Source: Rhizobium ruizarguesonis (GTDB lineage: Bacteria; Pseudomonadota; Alphaproteobacteria; Rhizobiales; Rhizobiaceae). From it: a stretch of 64,000 bases of DNA. Under the pieces are notes generated by a model. It ran no database searches and was not told where the DNA came from. It worked only from the letters and a program-made list of their open reading frames with translations. Below, in pieces: positions 34,111 through 42,596 of the stretch. The stretch's first letter is position 1. Every line of letters begins with the position of its first letter. The translations under genes were made by a program, and so were the position numbers. The stretch is taken from assembly GCF_012349115.1 (NCBI RefSeq), contig NZ_PQIG01000089.1, positions 207,660-271,659 on the forward strand. Reading direction: 5' to 3'.

Positions 34111-34498
34111 TACGAATGTGCTCGTACGTTCGGCCGTGCACGACAATCCGAAGCAAACTGAGCGTGCAAGGACGTTCATGCGCGAGGCCGAACGCCTGTT
34201 CATTTCCAATCTGACGTTTTGCGAATTCGTCTGGGTCGCCAGCCGGGTCTATCGCAAGAGCGCTTCAGAGATCTCAGCGGCCATCCGGCTGCTGATATCG
34301 GACAGGAAGGTTGTCTACGACAGAGTTGCCGTCGAAGCCGGATTATCCTGTCTCGATGCTGGCGGGGATTTCGCCGACGGCATCATCGTCTTCGAAGGTC
34401 GCAGACTTGGCGGCGAAACATTCGTGACATTCGACAAGAAGGCTGCCGCAATCCTGGAAAAAGCCGGCCAGAATTGCCTCCTGCTCTCCGCGGAATAA
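34100..34498 (+). CDS. vapC: PIN-domain ribonuclease toxin (VapC-like)
   Basis: 132 residues with the four acidic residues of the PIN active site: D4 (MIVDTNVLV), E42 (FCEFVW), D93 (DFADGII) and D112 (FVTFDKKA). VapC toxins cut specific tRNAs or rRNA when the antitoxin is lost. All key residues are present, so the toxin should be active. It overlaps vapB by 11 bases. The pair lies between ychF and clpS2, which are core genes, and may be a later arrival, although base composition looks like the surroundings. Confidence 0.86.
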   Translation: MIVDTNVLVRSAVHDNPKQTERARTFMREAERLFISNLTFCEFVWVASRVYRKSASEISAAIRLLISDRKVVYDRVAVEAGLSCLDAGGDFADGIIVFEGRRLGGETFVTFDKKAAAILEKAGQNCLLLSAE

Positions 34499-34593
34499 CA
34501 CTCCGTCATTGAACTGCCGTGCTTACGGTGCAATATATTGGTGGCGGATGTATTCTCCGCCTTTTCCATGTCATCAACGGGTGGATTTTTCCG

Positions 34594-34905
34594 ATGAGTG
34601 ACAATGACATTGCCCTGAAACCGAAGGCCAAAGTGAAGCTCAAGCTGGACAAGCCGAAGCTCTACAAGGTCATTCTCGTCAATGACGATTATACGCCGCG
34701 CGAATTGGTGATCATGATCCTGAAGGCCGTCTTCCGCATGAGCGAGGAGACCGGCTACCGGGTGATGATGACGGCGCACAAGCTGGGTTCCTGCGTGGTC
34801 GTGGTCTGCGTCAGGGACATCGCCGAGACCAAGGCCAAGGAAGGCATCGACCTTGCCAAGGGCATGGGCTTTCCGCTGATGTTCACCACCGAACCGGAGG
34901 AATAG
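34594..34905 (+). CDS. clpS2: ATP-dependent Clp protease adaptor ClpS2
   Basis: 103 residues. The N-end-rule adaptor fold is clear: YKVILVNDDYTPRELVIMIL with the NDDYTP motif, then YRVMMTAHKLGSCVVVVCVR. It differs from the ClpS1 type in the binding-pocket region, having AHKLGSCVV where ClpS1 usually has H-x-H-G-x-G. That is how the alphaproteobacterial ClpS2 group differs, and ClpS2 is reported to be more selective for N-degrons. It delivers substrates to ClpAP. The ATG at 34594 starts MSDNDIALKPKAK; upstream frame is not conserved. clpA is not next to it. Confidence 0.87.
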   Translation: MSDNDIALKPKAKVKLKLDKPKLYKVILVNDDYTPRELVIMILKAVFRMSEETGYRVMMTAHKLGSCVVVVCVRDIAETKAKEGIDLAKGMGFPLMFTTEPEE

Positions 34906-34936
34906 GCGCTTTCCGAGGGCCGCCGCGAATATGGAG

Positions 34937-35389
34937 TCAGGGCCGGCGGATCTGATAGCCGGTCTTTTCCTGCACGAAACCGCAATTCTCATAGAAGCGC
35001 AACGTTGCCGGATTCTTGGAGCCGGTAAGCAGCATCACCTTGTAGCATCCGGCGTTCCAGGCCTCGGCGACCGCGTGGCCGATGACGGTGCGGGCATAAC
35101 CGCGCTTGCGATGATCGGCATGGGTGACGACGTTTTCGATGAGCGCATAGGGCGCGCCGTTCCGTGTCAGGTTCGGCACGACGACGCTTGTGACGGTGGC
35201 GACGGCGACCTCACCCGCAACACCGATGAAGACGGTCATGCCGGGCTGGGCCAGGATGGCGGAAAAGCGTTCCTCGGCACTGGCCTCGTCAAGAACCGGA
35301 TCGGTGGGGTTCAGCTGGCGGTAGAGGGCCAGGAGACCGGGAAGATCGCCGCGGACTGCGGGCCGGATGATGACGTCTCCATCCGGCAT
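34937..35389 (-). CDS. GNAT family N-acetyltransferase
   Basis: 150 residues. The GNAT core is IENVVTHADHRKRGYARTVI (R-x-x-G-x-A acetyl-CoA loop) followed by YKVMLLTGSKNPATLRFYEN. The acceptor is unknown. ATG at 35389 (MPDGDVIIRPAV) begins the fold and lies 5 bases after the pth stop, so it is probably the downstream partner of pth in one transcript. It is convergent with clpS2. Confidence 0.83.
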   Translation of the reverse strand: MPDGDVIIRPAVRGDLPGLLALYRQLNPTDPVLDEASAEERFSAILAQPGMTVFIGVAGEVAVATVTSVVVPNLTRNGAPYALIENVVTHADHRKRGYARTVIGHAVAEAWNAGCYKVMLLTGSKNPATLRFYENCGFVQEKTGYQIRRP

Positions 35390-35394
35390 CAAGC

Positions 35395-36126
35395 TCAATC
35401 GCCCTTGTTGCCGAATATCTTTTTCAGCATGTCGGCCATCGGGCCGGTCACCGGCAGCTTCGGCTGGTTGTGGCCGCGAGCCTGATGGATATGCGACTGG
35501 CCGGCCGGCTTCTTCTCGGCGTCCTTTTTTTCCTTCGCTGGCTTCTCCTCCTCGGCCTTGCCGCCGAGCGCCAGCGCGATCTTGTTCATCAACTGCGAAT
35601 CCTCGTTTCGCACCAGCATATCGGCATTGTCGGCGAGCGTGTCCAGAAGCGGCTCCACCCAGGCCTTGTCGGCCTTGGCGAAATCGCCGAGCACGTGGTT
35701 CTGCACCATTTCCTTGACGCCGGGATGGCCGATGCCGAGGCGCAGCCGCCGATACTCCTTGCCGCAATGGGCGTCGAGCGACTTGATGCCGTTGTGGCCG
35801 TTGTGGCCGCCACCGGTCTTCAGCCGCGCCTTGCCCTGGGGAAGGTCGAGTTCGTCGTAGATCGCCACGAGATCGGCCGGCTGGAGCTTGTAGAAACGCA
35901 TCGCTTCGCCGACAGACTCGCCGGAAAGATTCATGAAGGTCTGCGGCTTGATCAGCAGCACCTTCTCGCCGCCGAGCTCGCCCTCGGCGATCTCGGCCCT
36001 GAACTTCTTCGACCAGGGCGAAAAGCTGTGGCGCCGATGAATGGCATCGACGGCCATGAAGCCGATATTGTGGCGGTTGCCGGCGTATTTGCCGCCGGGA
36101 TTGCCGAGACCCGCGATGATCAGCAT
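35395..36126 (-). CDS. pth: Peptidyl-tRNA hydrolase
   Basis: 243 residues. The enzyme core (1-190) has IAGLGNPGGKYAGNRHNIGF with the catalytic His after Asn, KPQTFMNLSGESV and HNGHNGIKSLDAHCG. It frees tRNA from stalled peptidyl-tRNA. A Lys/Glu-rich C-terminal extension of about 50 residues (EEEKPAKEKKDAEKKPAGQ) is longer than in E. coli but common in rhizobia. In many alphaproteobacteria rplY lies directly upstream; here rplY is 3.4 kb away with two signalling-type genes between them. Confidence 0.95.
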   Translation of the reverse strand: MLIIAGLGNPGGKYAGNRHNIGFMAVDAIHRRHSFSPWSKKFRAEIAEGELGGEKVLLIKPQTFMNLSGESVGEAMRFYKLQPADLVAIYDELDLPQGKARLKTGGGHNGHNGIKSLDAHCGKEYRRLRLGIGHPGVKEMVQNHVLGDFAKADKAWVEPLLDTLADNADMLVRNEDSQLMNKIALALGGKAEEEKPAKEKKDAEKKPAGQSHIHQARGHNQPKLPVTGPMADMLKKIFGNKGD

Positions 36127-36232
36127 GGTCTGTTTTTCCTTGCTAGAACTTCCCGCCGTTCACCACCGCGAAATGAAAGCAAAGTCAAGCGGAAAGGGCA
36201 GCGGTCTGTCGGCCAAAGTCGCTCAGACAGGG

Positions 36233-36946
36233 TCAGTCCGACAGGTTCATGCCGTATTTCAGGAAGATCTGCTTCTGGTCACCATCGGCGATCAGCTTGT
36301 CGAGGGCAGCCTGCATCCTGGCGAGCAGATCGGCCGGAAAGTTCTTCTCGCAGGCGATGCCCATCGGCTGGGAGGAGAGCACGGTCACCATCTCCACCGG
36401 CTGGTCGACCTGCAGCTTTTCGAAATAGAGTTCGGAGATCGGCATCATGTCGATGCGCCCGCCAAGCAGTTTGCGCAGCGTCGCGTTGAAGTCGCTGGCG
36501 ACATCGAGCTTGGTGAAGCCCTTCTCCTTCAGGATCGTCTCGGTGTAATCCTCGCGCTGAGTGCCGACCGTATATTTCTTCGCCTCGTCCAGATTGCTGG
36601 CGGTGACATCAGAACCCTTGCGGGTGATCAGGATGTTGCGGTCGATGAGCAGCGGCTCGACCCATTTAAACAACGGGTCGCGCGCGCCGTTATGGGCGGT
36701 CGCAAAGACACAGGTCATCGGCGCCGTGCGGGCAAGGCTGAAAGCACGCGCCCAGGGCATGATCTCGATGGTGAAGTCGACGCCGATGGCGGCCATTATC
36801 TTTTCGACCTGCTCGACGGTCGCGCCCTTGATCTCCTTGCCTTCGCGGTAGTTGAAGGGGGCATAATCCTCGGTCGCGAAGGTCACCGTTTGCGCATGGG
36901 CGGTGCATGGCAGCACCAGGCATGCGAGAAGCAGGAGCTTTTTCAT
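36233..36946 (-). CDS. Periplasmic solute-binding protein (SBP family 3-like), no transporter
   Basis: 237 residues. A Sec signal peptide (MKKLLLLACLVLPCTAHA) is followed by the amino-acid-binding-protein fold (TVTFATEDYAPFNYREGKEI; MPWARAFSLARTAPMTCVFA; VGTQREDYTETILKEKG). ATG at 36946 has AAGGAG 9 bases upstream; ATG at 36955 is too close to that site. No permease or ATPase gene is near. The gene starts 25 bp after the stop of a membrane GGDEF-EAL protein, so its ligand may be sensed rather than transported, as with NspS and MbaA. That role is an inference. Confidence 0.82.
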   Translation of the reverse strand: MKKLLLLACLVLPCTAHAQTVTFATEDYAPFNYREGKEIKGATVEQVEKIMAAIGVDFTIEIMPWARAFSLARTAPMTCVFATAHNGARDPLFKWVEPLLIDRNILITRKGSDVTASNLDEAKKYTVGTQREDYTETILKEKGFTKLDVASDFNATLRKLLGGRIDMMPISELYFEKLQVDQPVEMVTVLSSQPMGIACEKNFPADLLARMQAALDKLIADGDQKQIFLKYGMNLSD

Positions 36947-36971
36947 CGGTATCATCTCCTTCGTTCTTCGT

Positions 36972-39323
36972 TTACGAGGCGCGTGCGATGGCCGATTGCG
37001 AGGCCATCAGTTCCTCGATCAGCGTGGCTGCGTGCTGCGGACGGTGGAAGAGGTAGCCCTGGCCATAGTCAAGTCCCATCTGGTGGAGCGTGCGGCACTC
37101 CTCTTCGGTCTCGATGCCTTCGGCAATAACGGTGCAGTCCATCTTGTGGGAGAGCGTGGTGATGCCTTCGATCAGCATGCGGCTCTTCTGGCGCACGTCG
37201 TCATCGCCGTCGTTGATCGCGCGGGTGAACGACTGGTCGATCTTGATGATGTCGACAGGGAAGCGGTTAAGGTAGCTCAGCGACGAATAGCCGGTGCCGA
37301 AGTCGTCAAGCGCGATACGGCAGCCGAAGCGACGAAGCTCGGTGACGATCATGCGGATCTCAGGGTTGTCGTGCATCAGCACGGCCTCGGTGATCTCGAC
37401 GACGATGCGCTCGGGGCGGATGCCGTGGCGACCGACGATGGCGGCAAGACGGGCCGGCAGCGCCGGCTCGAACTGCAGCGGCGAGAAGTTGATGGCGAGA
37501 TAGGTATCCTGCATACCGGGGATGCGGGAAATCTTCGCGAGGTTGGCGACCGCCTTTTCCATGATGACGTTGCCGACGCGGACAATTTTTGCCGTCTCCT
37601 CGGCGACACTGATGATCTCGGCCGGCGGCATCAAGCCCTTCTGTGGATGGTTGAGACGCAATAGCGCCTCGAAACCTGATATGCCGCGACCGTTCAGGTT
37701 GACGATCGGCTGCAGGAAGGCCTCGAACCAGTTGTCGACGAGGCCGGCTTCGATATTGGCTTCGATCTCGGCGCGGCTGCGGGCACGGTCGAGCATGGCA
37801 TTGTCGAAGAGCTGCGCGCCGTTTTTGCCGTCGCGTTTCTTGGCATACATCGCCATGTCGGATTTCTGCAGCAGTTCGGCCGCGGTTGCGGCATGATGCG
37901 GATAGATGGCGATGCCGACGGAAGCGCTCAGATGCATGTCCGGGGCGAATGGCGTTTCGAAGAGCGTGGCAATCTGCTCGCACATTGCCTTGGCGCGTTT
38001 TTCGGCATCCTTCGCCGGCAGCAAGATGGCAAATTCGTCGCCGCCGAGACGGGCTGCCTCGTCGGAGGGGGCAAGATGCGTTTTCAGGCGCTCGACGAGC
38101 TCGACCAGCGCCATGTCGCCGGCGGCATGGCCCATATTGTCGTTGATCCACTTGAAACGGTCGAGATCGACGAAGAGACAGGCGAGTTCCTGGCCGGCGG
38201 CGTCGGCGGCGGCGATCTTGTTGTCGAGGACGGCTTCGAAGCCCTGGCGATTAAGAAGCCCGGTCAGGTGATCGGTGATTGCCTGGCGGTGGTTGCGGTC
38301 CTCGGAGGCCTTGAGTTCGGTGACATCGGTCATGACCGATAGCGAGAGGCGGTCGTGAGCGCCGGCTCCCGCCTCTGATTCCATGATCAGGACGTCCATG
38401 GTGCGACCGTCCAAGCAGACAAACTTGACGGTGACGGTCATGCCGCTTTCGGCCCGGCGGCGCTTGACGAATTTGTCACGGGTGGCGGAAGTGACGAGAT
38501 CGGCGAAGTTGCGGCCGATGACGGCGGCGCGGTTATACCCTGTGGCAAGCAGCCAATAATCACTGACGGCGGTGATGCGGTCTTCCTCGTCGAGCGAGAA
38601 GAGCATGGCGGGCGTCAGATTGTAGATGTCGGTGGCGCGGCGGTGGGCGAGTTTCAGCTCCTTTTCCTCGCTTTCGAGCTTGGTCTGCATCTCGTTAAAG
38701 CTATGGGCAAGCCGTCCCATCTCGTCGTTCGACTGCCAGTCGACATGATGGCGGGAGCCCAGCTGGCGGGTGGCCTCGATCGCCGCCGTCAGCCGCATCA
38801 GCGGCTGGATGACGAAGAAACGGTTGCCGATCAGCGCCGTGCCGAAAACGGTCAGCACCGCGAAGATGAAGATCGAAATGAAGACGACCTCTTCCTGCTT
38901 CAGGCCGGAAAACAGGCCGAGCGCGGGATAATAGACGCTGATGCTGCCGAGGTTCTTCGGACCGTCGACAGTGTTGTAGATGATGGCGCGCGACACCTGC
39001 ACCAGCTTGCCGCCGAAGGAGCGCGGAATGGTAGACTGGCTGACATCGAGCTGGCCTGACTGGTCACGCACTTCGACCTTGACGATGGCGCCCTGGGAAA
39101 CGACCGTCGCGCTGATCTGGGTAACGCTCTCCTCATCGAGGTCCCACAGCGGTTTGGCCAGCGCCTGGGCATTGGCGACGAGAAGAACGGAGATGTGATC
39201 GCGTATTTCCTTGTCGGCTCGTTCCGAGGAAAGGAAAAGGAAGAGAACAAAGAGGGGAGCAACAAAAACAAGCAGCGCTCCGCAAACTATCGCAAAAAAT
39301 CTGTTCTCAACGGAATTGTTCAT
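36972..39323 (-). CDS. Membrane GGDEF-EAL protein with periplasmic sensor, HAMP and PAS
   Basis: 783 residues. Layout: membrane helix 9-32, periplasmic domain about 33-145 (with AQALAKPLWDLDEESV), second helix 146-166, HAMP about 168-220, PAS about 235-330, GGDEF domain with intact GGDEF near 427, and EAL domain with FEALLRL near 552 and ALDDFGTGYSSLSYL. Both cyclic-di-GMP synthesis and breakdown motifs look complete. ATG at 39323 (MNNSVENRFF) has a GGA site upstream; the frame upstream is rplY terminator sequence. It is probably cotranscribed with the downstream binding protein. Confidence 0.9.
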   Translation of the reverse strand: MNNSVENRFFAIVCGALLVFVAPLFVLFLFLSSERADKEIRDHISVLLVANAQALAKPLWDLDEESVTQISATVVSQGAIVKVEVRDQSGQLDVSQSTIPRSFGGKLVQVSRAIIYNTVDGPKNLGSISVYYPALGLFSGLKQEEVVFISIFIFAVLTVFGTALIGNRFFVIQPLMRLTAAIEATRQLGSRHHVDWQSNDEMGRLAHSFNEMQTKLESEEKELKLAHRRATDIYNLTPAMLFSLDEEDRITAVSDYWLLATGYNRAAVIGRNFADLVTSATRDKFVKRRRAESGMTVTVKFVCLDGRTMDVLIMESEAGAGAHDRLSLSVMTDVTELKASEDRNHRQAITDHLTGLLNRQGFEAVLDNKIAAADAAGQELACLFVDLDRFKWINDNMGHAAGDMALVELVERLKTHLAPSDEAARLGGDEFAILLPAKDAEKRAKAMCEQIATLFETPFAPDMHLSASVGIAIYPHHAATAAELLQKSDMAMYAKKRDGKNGAQLFDNAMLDRARSRAEIEANIEAGLVDNWFEAFLQPIVNLNGRGISGFEALLRLNHPQKGLMPPAEIISVAEETAKIVRVGNVIMEKAVANLAKISRIPGMQDTYLAINFSPLQFEPALPARLAAIVGRHGIRPERIVVEITEAVLMHDNPEIRMIVTELRRFGCRIALDDFGTGYSSLSYLNRFPVDIIKIDQSFTRAINDGDDDVRQKSRMLIEGITTLSHKMDCTVIAEGIETEEECRTLHQMGLDYGQGYLFHRPQHAATLIEELMASQSAIARAS

Positions 39324-39449
39324 GTTTCCGTCTACTCCCCCGGGCCGCCATATTTGCCGTCGCGCATTAGGCGGGCTTCTTCGCAGCTGACGGAACATGC
39401 TTTCACGAATTTGTTAAATGTTGCTGAAACGGGGCGTTTGCGGACAATG

Positions 39450-39478
39450 AAAAGCCCGCTTTCCAGGGGAAAGCGGGC
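39450..39478 (-). terminator. Intrinsic terminator of rplY
   Basis: Read on the minus strand, the stem GCCCGCTTTCC / GGAAAGCGGGC has a CCT loop and runs into TTTTC. It lies 29 bp after the rplY stop. It separates rplY from the GGDEF-EAL gene downstream. Confidence 0.88.
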
Positions 39479-39506
39479 CATATGCTTTACAAATTGGTCG
39501 AAGCGA

Positions 39507-40115
39507 TCAGGCTTCGGCTCCACCTTCCGCAGCGCTCTCGTCAATGCCGCCAGCCGGGGCAATGATGGTCGCGATCGTGAAGTCGCGGTCGATCACAGGA
39601 GTGACACCCTTCGGCAGAGTGACTTCCGAGATATGGATGCTGTCGCCGATCTTCTTGCCGCCGAGGTCAATGTTGAAGAACTCAGGGATCGCATCGGCCG
39701 GGCAATGAACTTCGACTTCATGGCGAACGATGTTCAGAACGCCGCCGACCTTGAGGCCCGGGGACTTCTCTTCGTTGATGAAGTGAACCGGGATTTCGAC
39801 GGTCACCTGGGTGTTACCGGAGACGCGCAGGAAATCGACATGCAACGTGAAGTCACGGACCGGATCGAGCTGGTAGTCCTTCGGCAGAACCTTGTGCTTC
39901 TTGCCGTCGACTTCGATCGTCGCCACGGTGGTCATAAAACCACCGGCGTGAATGCGCTTCGTCACCTCATTGGTGTTGAGAGCGATGGCAATGGGGGCCT
40001 GCTTGTCACCGTAGATGACAGCGGGTATCAAACCGTTGCGGCGAAGTTCACGGGCGGACCCCTTACCAACCCGTTCGCGCGCCTCGGCCTTGAGCTCGTA
40101 AGTTTCCTGGCTCAT
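39507..40115 (-). CDS. rplY: 50S ribosomal protein L25/general stress protein Ctc
   Basis: 202 residues, the long CTC form. The N-terminal L25 domain binds 5S rRNA (ELKAEARERVGKGSARELRR; GLIPAVIYGDKQAPIAIALN). The C-terminal beta domain is of the TL5/CTC type (VDFLRVSGNTQVTVEIPVHF). The ATG at 40115 follows a GAAAGGAATAGCC-type ribosome-binding site. An intrinsic terminator follows at once, so this is a single-gene unit and not an rplY-pth operon. Confidence 0.95.
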   Translation of the reverse strand: MSQETYELKAEARERVGKGSARELRRNGLIPAVIYGDKQAPIAIALNTNEVTKRIHAGGFMTTVATIEVDGKKHKVLPKDYQLDPVRDFTLHVDFLRVSGNTQVTVEIPVHFINEEKSPGLKVGGVLNIVRHEVEVHCPADAIPEFFNIDLGGKKIGDSIHISEVTLPKGVTPVIDRDFTIATIIAPAGGIDESAAEGGAEA

Positions 40116-40411
40116 GGCTATTCCTTTCGAGGTTATTTGGAGAGTTCGGCGGCGGGCAAAAGCCTTGTTCCGACGAACCGGAGGCGGTATGATCCGACCT
40201 CATCCGCGTTGCCTCCAAGGGTGTCTACACGGACCGGTGGCCTATATTATAAGTCGATCGGAAACGCAAGTTGCGGATTTGGGTTGTTTTTTGCCCATAT
40301 ACACGCTTTCGCCAAGGTTTAACCATCGAAAACGAAATCGGCGGCGATTAATAAATCCTGCGTTTACCCGCCAATATAAGCAGGGCCGTCTCAATTTGCC
40401 GGTTGCCTCTC
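40116..40411. other. Intergenic region between rplY and the MHYT-GGDEF-EAL gene
   Basis: This is 296 bp of divergent promoter region. It is GC-poor around 40240-40380, as expected of promoters, and has no repeat, tRNA or clear palindrome that I can see. Confidence 0.5.
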
Positions 40412-42496
40412 ATGTTGCGTGTCCTTTCCTGCATCACCGTCGAACACAGCCTTCCGCATCTGATCTTCGCCACCGTTATCTGTGTGCTCGGATCGATGCT
40501 GTCGATGCGCCTCTTCACCCGGGTGCGCCGATCGCAGGGGCTGCAGAAAACCAACTGGCTGTTTCTCTCCGGTTTCGTTGGCGGCTCGACCATCTGGACG
40601 ACGCATTTCATCGCGATGCTCGGCTACCAGACGCCGGTGGCGAACGGCTATGAGCCGACGTTGACGCTGCTGTCGCTGTTCGCCGCCGTCGCGACGACGA
40701 TGATCGGCTTTGCCATCGCGTCAATCGCGCAGAAGAGCGCGCTTATCGAGGCAGGCGGCGTGATCGTCGGCCTCGGCATCGCGGTCATGCACTATGTCGG
40801 GATCGCCGGTTACGAGGTCGAGGGTCGTCTCGAATGGCAGGCCTCCTATGTCGTCGCCTCGCTGGTCTTGGCCGGCTTGTTCGGCGCAGTCGCCACCAAT
40901 CGCGTCGGCCGGCCGATCACGCGTTTCTGCCGCCACGGGGCTGCCCTTTCGCTGATCCTTGCGATCGTGCTCACACATTTCACCGGCATGGCGGGGCTGA
41001 CGATCTTGCCGGATGCCACTGTTGCGGCACCCACCGAGATCATCTCGGACGGCATCATGACCGGTCTCGTCAGCGCCGTCATGATCATCATCCTGGCGCT
41101 GGGTGCCTCCACCTATATCATCGACATGCAGTCGACGCAGGCAGCCGTCGAGCGTTACCGCCATCTGTCGCTGCATGACCCGCTGACCAATCTTGCCAAT
41201 CGCGCCGCCTTCAACGAGCATCTGTCGGCGCTGGTCAACAAGCCGAGGGACATGACGGCCAATATCGCCGTGCTCTCCTTCGACCTCGACCGTTTCAAGG
41301 AAATCAACGACGTTCACGGTCACGCCGCCGGCGATGCCGTGCTGCGCGCCGTCGCCGAGCGGCTGTTCAAGATCATGCAGAACGGCCAGTTCGTGGCGCG
41401 GGTCGGCGGCGACGAGTTCGTGGCCGTCATGTGCGATTATTTCGTCCGTTCGGACGCCAAGGGACTGGCACAACGCATGCTCGACGAGATCGCTCGGCCG
41501 ATCGAATGGAACGGCCATGCGCTGACCGTCGGCTCCAGTATCGGTATCTCCACCTATCCCGGACAGGCGGACAATTTGGACGACCTGTTGTCGCAGGCCG
41601 ATATCGCCATGTATCGGGCAAAATCGACAGCGACCAACAGCATATGCTTCTACGAGCCCTCGATGGACCAGGCAGCGCGCGAACGCAACGCGCTGGCGAG
41701 CGAGATGCGGGAGGGATTGGCGCGCGGCGAATTCGAGCTGTTCTACCAGCAGCAGAATGACACGGTGACGCGCGACATCGTTGGCCTGGAAGTGCTCCTG
41801 CGCTGGAGACATCCCGCGCGCGGCTACATCGCACCCGTCGAATTCATTCCGATCGCGGAAAAGACCGGCTTTATCATTGAGCTTGGTGAATGGGTGCTGC
41901 GGGCCGCTTGCGCGGAAGCGGCGACCTGGAAGAACCCGTTACGCATCGCCGTCAACGTCGCGCCGCAGCAGCTCGGCGACAACCGCCTACCGCAGATCGT
42001 GCATCAGATCCTGCTCGAGACCGGCCTGCCGGCGGCGCGACTCGAGATCGAGATCACCGAATCCGGCATCATCGCCGATCATCAACATGCGCTGCAGGCA
42101 ATCCGCCGGCTGAAAGCGCTGGGCGTAAAGGTGGCGATGGACGATTACGGCACGGGTTATTCGTCACTGTCGACACTGCAGAGCTTCCCGTTCGACAAGA
42201 TCAAGATCGACCGCGCCTTCGTCGACGGCGTCGTCACCAACAAGCAGTCTGCGGCGATCGTGCGTTCGACGCTCATTCTTGCGGCAAGCCTCGACATACC
42301 GGTGCTTGCTGAAGGCGTCGAAAACGAAGACCATATCGATTTCCTTCGACGGGAAGGCTGCCTGCAGGTGCAGGGCTTCCTCTTCGGTAAGCCGAGACCG
42401 CGCTCGGGCATCGAGGCGATCGTCACCGGCGAGGCGCCGGCCGTACAGCAGGAAACGGTTCTTGCGCCCGCCGTGAAGAAATCCGCGGCCGCGTGA
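40412..42496 (+). CDS. MHYT-GGDEF-EAL membrane protein (cyclic-di-GMP turnover)
   Basis: 694 residues. The N-terminal seven-helix MHYT domain (about 1-235) has the three histidine-centred repeats THFIAMLG, MHYVGIAG and THFTGMAG, thought to bind copper and sense a gas. A GGDEF domain follows (RVGGDEFVAVM near 332). The EAL domain reads EVLLRW near 460 (E, L and R kept, A replaced by V) with AMDDYGTGYSSLSTL. Both activities could be intact. ATG at 40412 is preferred over TTG at 40403. It is the second GGDEF-EAL gene within 6 kb and is divergent from rplY. Confidence 0.9.
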   Translation: MLRVLSCITVEHSLPHLIFATVICVLGSMLSMRLFTRVRRSQGLQKTNWLFLSGFVGGSTIWTTHFIAMLGYQTPVANGYEPTLTLLSLFAAVATTMIGFAIASIAQKSALIEAGGVIVGLGIAVMHYVGIAGYEVEGRLEWQASYVVASLVLAGLFGAVATNRVGRPITRFCRHGAALSLILAIVLTHFTGMAGLTILPDATVAAPTEIISDGIMTGLVSAVMIIILALGASTYIIDMQSTQAAVERYRHLSLHDPLTNLANRAAFNEHLSALVNKPRDMTANIAVLSFDLDRFKEINDVHGHAAGDAVLRAVAERLFKIMQNGQFVARVGGDEFVAVMCDYFVRSDAKGLAQRMLDEIARPIEWNGHALTVGSSIGISTYPGQADNLDDLLSQADIAMYRAKSTATNSICFYEPSMDQAARERNALASEMREGLARGEFELFYQQQNDTVTRDIVGLEVLLRWRHPARGYIAPVEFIPIAEKTGFIIELGEWVLRAACAEAATWKNPLRIAVNVAPQQLGDNRLPQIVHQILLETGLPAARLEIEITESGIIADHQHALQAIRRLKALGVKVAMDDYGTGYSSLSTLQSFPFDKIKIDRAFVDGVVTNKQSAAIVRSTLILAASLDIPVLAEGVENEDHIDFLRREGCLQVQGFLFGKPRPRSGIEAIVTGEAPAVQQETVLAPAVKKSAAA

Positions 42497-42596
42497 GTGG
42501 CAAATTGCCATTCTCTGCCGCAGCTGAGGTTGACATCGGCGCGCTTCGCATCTTTGGATGGCCGCATTCAAAAAAGGGCTGAGGAGAATTCGGACT

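Noticed and set aside
33679..34209. N-terminal extension of ychF
   Set aside because: The frame stays open through the vapBC region, but YchF proteins start at MGFKCGIVG (33678) and the extension has no family sequence.
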